The position numbers and the translations under genes are program-made. Below, in pieces: positions 48,801-55,890 of a stretch of DNA of 64,000 nucleotides. A model generated the notes under the pieces. It did no database searches. It was not told where the DNA came from and was given only the letters and a program-made list of their open reading frames with translations. Positions within the stretch are counted from its first letter, which is position 1; each line of letters opens with the position of its first letter. The DNA comes from Conus ventricosus. Taxonomy: Eukaryota; Mollusca; Gastropoda; Neogastropoda; Conidae. The stretch spans positions 140,208,804-140,272,803 of the forward strand of contig CM031595.1 in NCBI GenBank assembly GCA_018398815.1, in the 5' to 3' direction.

Positions 48801-51322
48801 AGTGAAGCCAGTAATCACAGCAATATATACAAAGTCATGAAATTTCTTGGTGAAAATTTAAGGCAGTCACCCCTAAACAAAAACCCCACCGCTCCTGCAT
48901 TAGCGGTATCTAAAAATAGATCTTACGTCAGTGGTAGCTCGTGCGCTTTCTAGGTTAAACAGGGAAACTCGCCTGATTGACCCAGTATTGCTTGGGTGCT
49001 TTCAGCGCTCTTACAGGGGCGCGCGCACTGTTAGCTAAAGCAGTCAACTCTAAACAAACCCGACCGCTCCTGCATTAGCGGATCTAAAAATAATCTTACC
49101 CTCAGTGAAGAAACGGCTTGGGCCCCTGTGACCTTTGGGCCGCTCAGGGTAAAGCGCTAAGAAACGGCTTGCCACTGTGACCTTTGACCGCTCAGGGTGA
49201 AGCGCTAGTTCTCTCTCACTGCTGCGGACTTTGAGAGGAGTTTGTTTGGAGTTGAATTGGTTCTTGTGCGGGAGTAGTCCAATAATTTCTAATCTCCTCA
49301 CTGCTTGAAAACATTAAATACAAATCCTTCCTCATAGAGTAGACTTCTTGAAAGAAAGACCAACTGTAGAAAAACCTTTTAGCATATGGATTCAACAAAC
49401 GAGCAATCTCTCTTAGTTTGCGAGAATATGAAGGGGCCTGCCGCTCTCAAACTCATCCAAAGCACAACAAATTGTGCATGGTACTCAACATGCTCGTCAA
49501 GTATTGTCAGCTTAAAAATCTCCCATATCTTTGTTCTGCCATGATCAAAATATTATATAAACAAAACCAACCTGCACAAACCGGTAAATATCTTCTCACT
49601 ACAAACCCCACACCTCAATGACAATACAACCCGCGCTAACGACACCGGCGCGCTGTCAACCTTAAATGAAAACACCCCCCCACCCCCACCCCTCACCTGG
49701 CAAGCCCAGTCTCTCGCTTTATTGATTTTTTGGTCGCTTGCCGTGCGCTGTGTGAACAAGGTCGCGCGTCTCGCTGTGTCAGCCTATCTGTTACACATAG
49801 TTTTGTAGGTTGTAGTACATCCGTCATTGATATTTGAAGCATTTTAAATGAAGATAGTGCTACCACACACTACTCCTCTCCATACTGGTAGATTTTACTA
49901 AGGTCTGCCTAACCCTATCTAGTTTGTTTGCCAGAACATTTAAAATCGCCATTCAGTTGCATAAGTGCACACTTAAAGGCGATGAACTGGTTAGACGTAG
50001 AAAAGTATACACATCTTAATACACAAATCAGCTTGCCCCATAAACACTGAATCTGTAGTTAACAATCAATTTAAGTCACGAATCAGCCGTTGTTTACCTT
50101 CGCCTTTAAAAATGAAACGCTGTGCGGGCAAACATGTGAATAGTTGGCTTGCCTTCACTGACTAACTCAACTAATTCTTTCCAACAAATACTCTAACACG
50201 CAGTTAAAATAAAACTTATGGCCTCGAATAACAAACCTGTTCTTCAGTAACGTTTTAGCCATTTTAAAATAACACAATTAAAAACACAGTGGTCACAACA
50301 GAGCGCCGACGAAACACACAGCCTTCTTTGTGCAGTAGCTCCAACACAATGACGGCCCCGGTCGTGCCACGTCGACAGCCTCGATCTGATGGGGAATCTA
50401 GACTTTTCCAAATGTGGTGCAACCCAACTGAGTGTGTTTCGTTTAAACGCACAGGCTAGGTGCAAACTGCCGCGAGCCGTAAATTAAGTGATCAGATTTC
50501 AGCCCCGTGTACAAAGTTTGTAGGTGGGAAATTAGTCAGAAGAAGTGTGCGGATTTTATGCCATTTAATTGAGAGAGAAAGAGTGTGTTGTGTGTGTCTG
50601 TCTGTCGCCCGCCTCTCTGTCTGTCTGTCTGTCTCTCTCTGTCTCTCTCTTCTCTGTCTGTCTGCCGGTGATTCTCTCTCTCTCTCTTCCGGCCACGGAA
50701 AAGGCTGCTTTTAGGCCACTTTTGCCCAAAAACTCGGTGGTGAAGCAAGTGAGCCAGGATTGGTAAAAATACTGTTCTCTTAAGTGATTGCTCGTTCATT
50801 TTGTTTTGTCTTAGTTGTAGTTTGTTTGTCTATGTTTTTAGAAATACTTTTTGAATTTTGTTTTAAGTAGAGTTCAGCAAATGTATTAAAAATTTTTTAG
50901 TCCAGTGGCCATGCAAATGTGCACATACATGCACATGTATGCAAATATACGTGTGGATACACGCACACAGTCACACATGTCTGAAATCAGGATTCTTGAT
51001 TGACTAAGTGTTAAAACATACTGCATCACTTGTTCTGTCCCGTCAACAGGAATCGGCGTGCGTTACGGACCACTCCTCCTTCTTCATGCACCACAAGTTT
51101 GTCCTGGTGGACGGTCGCCTGCTGATCAACGGGTCCTTCAACTGGACACGCAACGCCATCACTGGCAACCAGGAGAATGTATTTGTGACCAACCACTACA
51201 AGGTAGTCCGCACTTATCAGAACGAGTTTGAGAGACTGTGGACACAGTTTGATCCCCAAAAATACTTTTGCCGATTCAGAATTCAGCAAGCTGAAAAGAA
51301 ACGAGAGAGAAGAAAGTGGTGA
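32109..51322 (+). CDS. PLD6: PLD6 / Zucchini homologue, two coding exons with an 18.5-kb intron
   Basis: PLD6 (MitoPLD, Zucchini) is an outer-mitochondrial-membrane HKD-superfamily enzyme. It makes the endonuclease cut that forms piRNA 5' ends, and it has been reported to hydrolyse cardiolipin. Exon 1 (32109-32547) supplies a membrane anchor (residues ~8-27), a CCCH zinc-finger-like motif (C60, C70, C75, H79) and the Rossmann-like half ending GSQIWSLRRAG. Exon 2 (51050-51322) supplies the catalytic HHKFVLVD motif and the C-terminus. Predicted length is about 237 residues against 252 in human. The donor (GCAG|GTATGC) and acceptor (TCAACAG|GAATCG) are good, but the phases do not agree with the HKD frame (see findings). 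The intron 32548-51049 contains the Polinton element. Confidence 0.92.
32655..34740. other. PLD6 intron, 5' part, no genes
   Basis: Intronic sequence with a GA tract (33139-33172), TC/CA/CACG simple repeats (33640-33830, including an alternating GCAC run at 33742-33780) and poly-T runs. A 90-codon hydrophobic forward frame at 34087-34359 ends in poly-T and has no family resemblance. Confidence 0.5.
33732..33804. repeat. (CA)n/(CACG)n microsatellite
   Basis: Alternating CACACA and GCACGCAC runs. The regular purine-pyrimidine alternation could favour Z-DNA. Confidence 0.9.
34750..34985 (-). mobile_element. Repeat X copy 1 (possible Penelope-like element end) with hammerhead-like core
   Basis: On the minus strand, 34985 to 34890 matches 50697-50770 (GGCTTTTAGGCCACTTTCGC, CCAAAAACTCGGGGGTGAAG, CAAGTGAGCCAGGATTGGTA). 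The distal block TTTGTTTGTCTACGTTTTTT matches 50820-50845. Between them lies CTGAAGA, a GACC/GGTC hairpin, then GAAAC (34821 down to 34796). This is the layout of a hammerhead core such as those known in Penelope-like retroelements. Confidence 0.6.
35018..35610 (-). pseudogene. Packaging ATPase (FtsK/HerA, A32-like), broken
   Basis: The likely start is ATG at 35610. A Walker A motif, CGQTGFGKT, is encoded at about 35535-35575. A Walker-B-like IIIDDC is encoded at about 35318-35340. The C-terminal block HMKDRDSFEECL (about 35125-35165) is characteristic of Polinton packaging ATPases. At least three frame changes separate these motifs. In a functional element this enzyme would drive DNA into the capsid. 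Confidence 0.82.
35640..37400 (-). pseudogene. Decayed minus-strand viral structural gene(s), candidate penton
   Basis: The clearest piece is 36513-36743 (GRPSTVLRALPTGKAAYCDY, then CGRVGSFNIKIKDKTGKVV). This resembles the C-terminal part of penton-type minor capsid proteins of these elements, where a similar 'I.IKD..G..V' block precedes the end. Upstream fragments include KPEEEGGYYFDKELG (about 36870-36915) and FSIGGFKISALKEYSPFYEK (37330-37390). The part 35640-36290 is coding-like on the minus strand but unassigned. The penton call is a resemblance, not a proof. Confidence 0.5.
37401..38295 (-). pseudogene. Unassigned decayed minus-strand viral coding sequence
   Basis: Short minus-strand readings persist in alternating frames (for example LILNSLQILSKAFMSIMLL near 37620-37680, and a 68-codon hydrophobic frame at 38078-38284). 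This suggests one or two decayed genes between the candidate penton and the coiled-coil protein. I recognise no family. Confidence 0.35.
38300..39470 (-). pseudogene. Decayed viral coiled-coil/membrane protein of unknown function
   Basis: From 39470 downward the minus strand encodes an N-terminal region (PDPSKFFEEYNFQRLSVKIK near 39290-39345). Next comes a long, strongly charged helical segment (IEALDQIKDQRRINKQFSKL near 39010-39070; RIRQRNKRILNRKIKQELEV near 38860-38920). A Gly/Ala/Ser-rich hydrophobic portion lies near 38400-38700. Several stops and frameshifts interrupt it. The same architecture (coiled coil then membrane segment) is seen in an uncharacterised protein of Polinton/adinto elements. 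Confidence 0.6.
39475..39600. promoter_or_regulatory. Divergent viral intergenic region with DR1-like site
   Basis: A ~130-bp spacer separates the minus block from the plus block. It contains TGTCAAAGGTCA (39502-39513), a near match to the nuclear-receptor DR1 element, flanked by AGCGCT and GCGAT sequences. An inverted, related block occurs at 49113-49210. A promoter role is inference. Confidence 0.45.
39606..40865 (+). pseudogene. Major capsid protein (Polinton/adinto type), broken
   Basis: The likely ATG is at 39606. The best-preserved part is an uninterrupted frame at 39897-40250, with FSIPLDFEFFKRHAPYF followed by SYELTFNEYKRVIKSTDTEA. This is a strong signature of the double-jelly-roll capsid protein of these elements. 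The downstream signature RFEGSPNQIYASGLRPYI lies in another frame near 40495-40550, and the 'DLR' region is recognisable near 40680. At least five frameshifts or stops are present. Confidence 0.82.
40888..41501 (+). pseudogene. Small viral membrane protein with helical C-terminus, broken
   Basis: It begins at about ATG 40891. A Gly/Ala/Leu-rich hydrophobic hairpin lies near 41100-41260. The intact end (41286-41501) encodes ITAKLSSFKLTINKALADSN followed by ITDEDFNRYGPFFDDYKRQ. The layout (hydrophobic double segment, then an amphipathic helix with an 'ISDEEF'-like motif) is common next to the capsid gene in Polinton/adinto elements. Its function is unknown. Confidence 0.65.
41664..45065 (+). 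pseudogene. Protein-primed family B DNA polymerase (Polinton pPolB), broken
   Basis: All expected landmarks are readable in order: an N-terminal extension from ATG 41664; exonuclease I YADFEA (about 42690-42707); exonuclease II FHNLRGYDSHLI (43123-43158); exonuclease III YHDSYLMADVCLLADVF (about 43518-43572); polymerase motif A YLDANNLYGWAM (about 43826-43861); motif B KLMNNSCFGKT (about 44277-44309); and motif C LYTDTDS (about 44564-44584). A C-terminal tail ends about 45060. These lie in changing frames with many stops, so no full-length product is possible. Catalytic residues themselves are retained, which suggests decay since insertion rather than ancient loss. Confidence 0.93.
45100..46369 (-). 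pseudogene. Retroviral-type (RVE) integrase of the Polinton, broken
   Basis: The start is ATG 46369 (MNKIYYSPKDFGKG). The core opens with DTIQMDLLYLPSD (about 46138-46178) and KYALTVIDIASRYKDAEPL (about 46065-46120), holding the first catalytic Asp. The second Asp/Glu region is degraded near 45850-46000. The C-terminal part (45480-45731) is an open 83-codon stretch with SLRATDPVWSVDPYEI, matching the chromo-like tail of Polinton integrases. Several stops are present. Confidence 0.88.
46373..46786 (-). pseudogene. Small conserved Polinton-associated protein, broken
   Basis: Starting at ATG 46786, the minus strand reads MASLAIMIGGAVVNALAFSG, then a charged helical middle and a hydrophobic C-terminus (SMLFVAIILAE) ending next to the integrase start. 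The hydrophobic N- and C-terminal segments suggest a membrane protein. It matches an uncharacterised protein commonly beside integrase in these elements. Frameshifted near 46660 and 46560. Confidence 0.7.
46840..47200 (-). pseudogene. Small viral capsid-associated protein candidate, broken
   Basis: ATG 47196 gives MLAKREIQLPFFGHN, followed in shifted frames by a basic/hydrophobic region and SVGYSMLG (about 46955-46980). A short 'IQLP' start with a Gly-rich C-terminus is seen in small minor capsid-type proteins of Polinton-like elements. The assignment is tentative. Confidence 0.45.
47528..47944 (+). pseudogene. Small single-pass viral membrane protein, broken by one frameshift
   Basis: The plus strand reads a basic, Asn/Gln-rich cytosolic part (VGASEKNPHPGGVKAGKKIS, 47614-47673). 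After a shift near 47830 it reads a membrane segment, LLPIFGAIAAVGGSYCGYKI, and a basic end. The pattern 'KNPxRVxAGKK ... TM' is typical of a small protein in these elements. Confidence 0.6.
48050..48260 (+). pseudogene. Short viral reading frame of unknown function
   Basis: ATG 48050 opens MAYYKMMKSINKDLESIKDI, a charged helical start, broken after about 35 codons. It lies directly downstream of the membrane-protein gene and in the same orientation. Confidence 0.4.
48285..48555. repeat. AACTTA-rich array with ~12-bp periodicity
   Basis: More than twenty imperfect repeats around AAGAACTTATT, AAAAACTTAATC and AGTAACTTAAGT. Spacing is about 9-13 bp. This looks like a degenerate short-unit satellite at the right end of the viral coding region. 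Confidence 0.85.
48556..48775. repeat. G-rich imperfect repeat, possible G-quadruplex
   Basis: Runs such as GGGTGGGGGGTGGGGCAGG and GGGGGGGGGGTGGAGGGACG, with a repeated GGACGTGCGTGCGTGGGGTG unit. The plus strand has multiple G-tracts of four or more within 30 bp. Confidence 0.75.
48864..49110. repeat. 177-bp-spaced direct repeats at the viral right end
   Basis: A ~68-bp block (CAGTCA..CTAAACAAA, CCGCTCCTGCATTAGCGG, ATCTAAAAATA, CTTAC..CAGTG) occurs at 48864 and again at 49041. Such subrepeats are usual in the terminal repeats of Polintons. Confidence 0.75.
49113..49210. promoter_or_regulatory. Tandem 51-bp units each with a DR1-like nuclear-receptor site
   Basis: Units start ACGGCTTG at 49113 and 49164. 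The second holds TGACCTTTGACC (49178-49189), whose complement GGTCAAAGGTCA is a perfect DR1. The first holds the variant TGACCTTTGGGC (49129-49140). Both are followed by CGCTCAGGGTRAAGCGCTA. Confidence 0.5.
49251..50690. other. PLD6 intron between viral right end and repeat X, unassigned
   Basis: Short divergent frames (minus 49216-49398, plus 49389-49554) could be further viral remnants, but I recognise no family. 49620-49800 is GC-rich with a C-rich tract. 50570-50690 is a (TCTG/TC)n simple repeat. Confidence 0.4.
50695..50850 (+). mobile_element. Repeat X copy 2, inverted relative to copy 1
   Basis: It matches copy 1 (34985 downwards) over GGCTGCTTTTAGGCCACTTT, TGCCCAAAAACTCGGTGGTG and AAGCAAGTGAGCCAGGATTG, and over the distal TTTGTTTGTCTATGTTTTTA. 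The intervening stretch, including the hammerhead-like core, is deleted here. Confidence 0.65.
51050..51322 (+). CDS. PLD6: PLD6 coding exon 2 with catalytic HKD motif
   Basis: The exon follows a pyrimidine-containing acceptor ending CAACAG at 51049. The catalytic H-x-K-x4-D is HHKFVLVD (51089-51112), followed by RLLINGSFNWTRNAITGNQE and FERLWTQFDPQKYF, all strong PLD6 signatures. The stop is at 51320-51322. The first bases read GIGVRYG in the frame joined to exon 1, which is family-like, but the HKD motif lies in another frame. A one-base indel therefore lies between about 51062 and 51080. Confidence 0.93.
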   Translation, partial: ESACVTDHSSFFMHHKFVLVDGRLLINGSFNWTRNAITGNQENVFVTNHYKVVRTYQNEFERLWTQFDPQKYFCRFRIQQAEKKRERRKW

Positions 51323-51510
51323 CTTTTAGGTCTTTTTGTTTGGGTTTGAAGTCAGTGGTTGAAGACCTTATGAATGTGTTATGTCTCACTCTGAACAGAA
51401 CTTTGTGTGTAACTATGTGTGTTTATGAGTGCATCTGTATTCATTCTGCATGTGAGCACACAGACGTATACATGATACATGTATACATGTATGTACTTCT
51501 CATTAGATTT

Positions 51511-51695
51511 TGTGTGTGTGTTTAACTTGTGTGTGTGTGTGTGTGTGGTGTGTGTGTGCGTTGTGTGTGTGTGTGCGTGTGTGGTGCGTGTGTGTGCGTG
51601 AGTGTGTGTGTGTGCAGTGTGTGTGTGTGCGAGTGTGCGTGTGTGTGTGCGTGTGTGTGTGTGTGTGTGAGTGTGTATGTGTGTGTGTGTGCACT
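51511..51695. repeat. (GT)n microsatellite in the probable PLD6 3' UTR
   Basis: A long interrupted GT/GTGC tract starting about 190 bp after the PLD6 stop. Confidence 0.92.
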
Positions 51696-52254
51696 TGATT
51701 TCGCCTTGCATTCTTATGTCTTTTACAATTTTGTGTGTGTGTCAATAAGAAATTGCTGCCTTCTGCATATTATGTCAGTGTTAATTTATGAGACAACATT
51801 TTCATCATTCACATATGGCTTTTTTTGTTGCTGCTGTGTTTGGTTTTGTGTCACACAGTTGGATCCACATTTATGGTAATGGCCCACAACAATGCATTTT
51901 CCTGTTTTCACTTGACACTTGTTCAAAACAAATATTGTTTGTCTATGTCCCTTTTTATGTTTCTTTCTGTGGTACAATTTTGCACTTCATGAATTTTTTA
52001 AAACATGTGTGTAATCTGAGAGTGAAAAATTAGATGGAATGGCTGTTTGTTAGTTGTTTTTTAGCAGCATTTTGATTACATTGAAATACAAAAACTATTC
52101 GGTCTGTTCTGATGCTGACTGTATCTAATTTATGTTGTTTATGTTGTCAATTTGTAAGAAAAGATATGTCATGTCTAAAAGATGATTGTGCCTGTGCCTG
52201 GCGACTGGGTCATTTTACTGAGACGTATGCGATGGACTAGAGTGCTCTCATCCT

Positions 52255-52640
52255 TCACAGCAAGCCGTTTGATTGCGGCCAGTCAGCTTCTGCCATATCT
52301 GCGACGTTGCCACGAATATCACGCATGAGGTCAGTGCGCAAATCCGAGTCACAGCAGTAGAACAGCGCTGTGGCAATCATGGCATCACTGATAGCCATGC
52401 CAACTTTGTACATACTCCATTGTCGGGTGAAAGCAACCACTGATCAGGATCACAGCCGGCGGCTATTGAGGGCGGTTCTAGCTTCAGCTTAGGTTGTGGA
52501 TTTGGTCGGGTTGGGTCTGGGGCGGTGTGCACTGTGGCGTTGTGCATCTGCAGAGCCGTGTTAAGTGCCGCCGCAAAGGCCTCTCCAAGGTCTTGAGATT
52601 CCCAGTCACACCCTTCAACTGGACATTGTAAACGTGGCAT
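52255..52640 (-). pseudogene. LTR-retrotransposon gag N-terminal fragment with C2H2-like finger
   Basis: From ATG 52640 the minus strand encodes MPRLQCPVEGCDWESQDLGE with a CPVEGC ... HNATVH zinc-finger-like pair. A frameshift near 52440 leads to FTRQWSMYKVGMAIS and YCCDSDLRTDLMRDIRGNVA. This is the N-terminus of the gag polyprotein of an LTR-retrotransposon group common in molluscs. No pol or LTR accompanies it. Confidence 0.78.
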
Positions 52641-54401
52641 GTTGGCGATGCAGAGCTAGAGTGAGATCTCAGGTGATGCAGAGCTAGAATGAGATCAAGT
52701 CGAGACAGTGGCCGTCATAAAAGATGATTGTAGTCACCTTCCTCAGAGTCATAGGATGACGGCTACTGTATCTGAAATATGGACACACTACCACAGGGTT
52801 ACTATCTAATGATGTCAATGGCAAAGACCTAGATTAGTGTATCCTTTTTGTGTCAACATCATTGACTGGAGCTCTCAAGAAAAAGAATAGCTTCTCTTTG
52901 TGAGAGCAGTAATCAATGAGAAGGACAGAAAAGGGGGCCTCTTAACCGGGACATTGCTATGTTTATTACTTAGAGCTCAGCTGACAATGGAGACCTTATC
53001 AGGGTTTTCAAGACTGAAGTCCATAGGACATGTGTGCTTGAGTTTATGCGTATGTGGTTGACTCAAATATTCCATTGAATCAGAGAATATTGAAGGAATT
53101 TCCACATTTTCTGATTATATTCATTATCCTATGTTGCCAGTGTCTCCCTTATGAAAGAGCTTCTATGTTATTTTCTTCAGTTTACTAATGCACAATATTC
53201 TTTATCAAATGACATATTTTTCTGTCAAAGACTTAAGGATATAATAAGAATAAGAAAACACAAGAGCAATGAAGTCAAGAACGCTTACATGGGGAGGAGA
53301 GGAGGGAAAGGTGGTGGTGGTTAAAAGTCAGGCACATGCTGCACAGCATACTCTCGTTCAAAAACTATCCAACTCTGTGCAGTTAGAGATGAGGACAGTG
53401 GTCCTTCTGTCCGCTTGTAATATACTATCTGCATGTATTACTGCTTCTTTTTGTGCAGCAAACTTAACATGAATCTGTACAAACATCACTGATCACATGG
53501 ATGATTCTTGAGAACTGGGTAAAGCCGGACTGGACTTTGTAAGTAATAAAAATGGATATATAGTTTACAAAACATGCCTTCATGTGTATTCCAGATAAAA
53601 GCTGAAAGAATAATGGCTGGAACTTAAATTCGTGGACTAATCATGTATGGTGCTTTTGTTTGTTTTTTTTGTTTTTTTTTTGTTCTTTAGGAATCTTACT
53701 TAGTAGCTGTCAAAAATATAATCTCCATGAAAATGTAAAGGACAATGTTCACACCAGTAGGACCATGGTGGATGTGATTAGGCTGCAATGTGGGTACTAA
53801 CATTCTTTATGGATGTCTTCTAGCTGTAAAACTTTAGTGAAGTGCACTTGCAGTTGATAGTGCAGGGGAAAGGCAGAATGAAGACATTTATTTTAAAATG
53901 AGTAAATTAGTACAAATACTGAATAGATAATGAAAGACTGCTTTCCCACTCGTAGTAATGCAGATTTTATACCACAGTTGAGCTAGTAGTGGATACAAAG
54001 ATGAGAATCACAAATTCATCCAGAGCATTGTTTTTGTTTTGTTGAAATCCATCATGAGAGTAGGAGAGGAAAGAGAAGTGTTGCACTGGTGCATTGTAAC
54101 AAGTTTTAATCACTTTGTTCATGAAGAATCTCACTCCATCTCCTCCCCTTTGTTCACATGCCATCTCCCAACCTCAGCCTCCTTACTCTCACTTCCCAGC
54201 TCTCACCCATTCCCATACTGCCATCACACCCCACACCCTAACTCACCCGTGTCTCTGTCTACCCAGTGTCTCCATCCTCATCCCTTCCTGCATCTCGCAG
54301 TCTCCATCCTCCCACTCCAAGGTATGGTGATTTGATTAGTTTTGTCAAAATAAATTTTATGAACATATTGGTTCCGTTTTCCATATGGGTGTGTCGAGAT
54401 T

Positions 54402-54437
<36 letters not shown>

Positions 54438-54730
54438 ATGTGTGTGCGTGTGTGTGTGCGTGTTCAAAATTGGAACATGTGGGTGTCACCAAAATCTGTA
54501 TGCTTCTGAGTGTGGGAGATTTTTCAGAATGAAAATGGGTTTCTGTAACTTAGGCATGGATTGGTCTAATTTAAGGAAACATATGACTCGTACAATCAAG
54601 ACCTACATTGTATGGTAATAGTAATAACATGTATTTTTGGTGCTAAATCTATAAACAACTTAAAACAAAGATCTTCATGTACATGCATGCATATCAATGT
54701 ACACATGCGTGCCTGCACAAACATGCATGT
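52641..54730. other. Intergenic sequence downstream of PLD6, no genes recognised
   Basis: It contains a short direct repeat (GATGCAGAGCTAGARTGAGATC, twice, 52648-52697), poly-T runs near 53660 and a (GT)n tract at 54402-54465. A C-rich CCATC/CACCC pyrimidine tract lies at 54130-54320. Confidence 0.5.
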
Positions 54731-54760
54731 GTGCACACACACACACACACACACACACAC

Positions 54761-55890
54761 TGTCACATTGGTCTAGGGGTCCAAAAGGGAAGGCTGTCTC
54801 GAACACTCGCGAACGCGCCAAAAACAGACCAAAGATTTCACATTCACACTTCTTTATTCAAACATACGACAAACAAGAAAACGAAACGGGAGTGGGGTAG
54901 GGTAAGCTAACTAGTCTAGAATGAAAAGGATTCCCAAACTACACCCTCCCTCCTTACCACCTAAACCCGATAAGTCAAAGGGCAGGGGGGATACAGTGGG
55001 AAGAGGGTAGGGGCCAGAATCTTCAAACTAAACATGCCAAACGATGATGAAGAGAACAAAACGACAGGAGAGAAAGGTCAAGACAAGACAAGACACAACA
55101 ACATGCACTCGCCTCTCAGGCCACACATCAATAACTTAACGATGTCCACATCCCGGGCTGGAGGGTACGGTTGGAAATGTTCCACGATGTCCGAGGAACG
55201 CCCGAGTTCAAAGAGGGATGGAGTGAAAGAGGCGGTGCTCCTCTCCGGTGCCGACGATCCGCCCCTGGAAACACTGCTCAACAGCCGGTGAAATAAGGAG
55301 TTCTGGTGGCCACGGCAACCTCGACCTCACGGGTTGTCCCCCATGCCGACGGCTGCGGGTAGCGTCGTCGCTGACGCTGGTACCTGGCCACCAGAATTAC
55401 CACCAGGACTGAAGGGAAGGGCGGCGGTAGTGACGGCAGAGCTGGAGGTGATGGGGAGTTCTCATCCAAACTAGGGAGGGGAAATGGTATGGACAGCTCG
55501 GGTACTGCTAGGTGGGCGTGATGTTCAGTATAGTGCCTTCATCGAAGAAGGCGATCCTTAAACGGGGACCCCGTCCCCGCCACCCATCGAAGGATGTCGC
55601 AGATGCCTCCAGCAACGAAGCCTGACCCTCGGCTCAACGATGACGTCGAGGGCGGAGGACACAGAGGTGGTGAGCCTCCTGGATGGCTGCTTCTTCTTGT
55701 TCCCTCGGCTGCTGTCCCTTCTCTAACTTCGTAAACACTTTCGTTCCACCTCTTCACCTTCGTGACGTAAGCAAAGCTCACCAACAACAAAAACACCCCC
55801 GATCGCTGGGTAGTGGTTGGTCGCCTACCGTCACGTGGGCTGGTTCTGGTGAGCTGAACTGACCCTGCAACACGTGCTCCGCCTAGAATG
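54761..55890 (-). repeat. GC-rich block bounded by TGT...ACA, possible solo LTR
   Basis: This block contrasts sharply with its AT-rich surroundings and is bounded by TGTCACATTGG on the left and GCGGGACA on the right. Read on the minus strand it is TGTCCCGC...GTGACA, the TG...CA form of an LTR. It holds a 119-codon and a 63-codon minus frame (Pro/Ser/Arg-rich, no known domain). Flanking 5-bp sequences (ACACA / CTCAC) are not an exact duplication, so the LTR call is tentative. A CpG-rich promoter is the alternative. Confidence 0.4.

Larger units (their letters stand above)
35000..49250. mobile_element. Degraded Maverick/Polinton (adintovirus-like) element in the PLD6 intron
   Basis: The diagnostic Polinton gene set is present: a protein-primed family B DNA polymerase, a retroviral-type integrase, a double-jelly-roll-type major capsid protein and an FtsK/A32-type packaging ATPase. 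Small proteins typical of these elements accompany them. Genes form blocks: minus 35018-39470, plus 39606-45065, minus 45100-47200, plus 47530-48260. Every long gene is broken by frameshifts and stops, so the copy is fossil. I see no adenovirus-type protease. Outer limits are approximate. The left side abuts repeat X at 34985. The right side contains subrepeats to about 49210. Clean terminal inverted repeats and a 6-bp target duplication were not identified. Confidence 0.9.

Noticed and set aside
34750..50850. Calling repeat X definitively the Polinton terminal inverted repeat
   Set aside because: A third copy lies outside the element and X carries Penelope-like features, so the geometry alone is not sufficient.
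51510..51879. Cys/Val-rich and Thr/His-rich frames over GT/CA tracts here and at 24.9, 26.0 and 33.7 kb
   Set aside because: They are pure translations of dinucleotide repeats.
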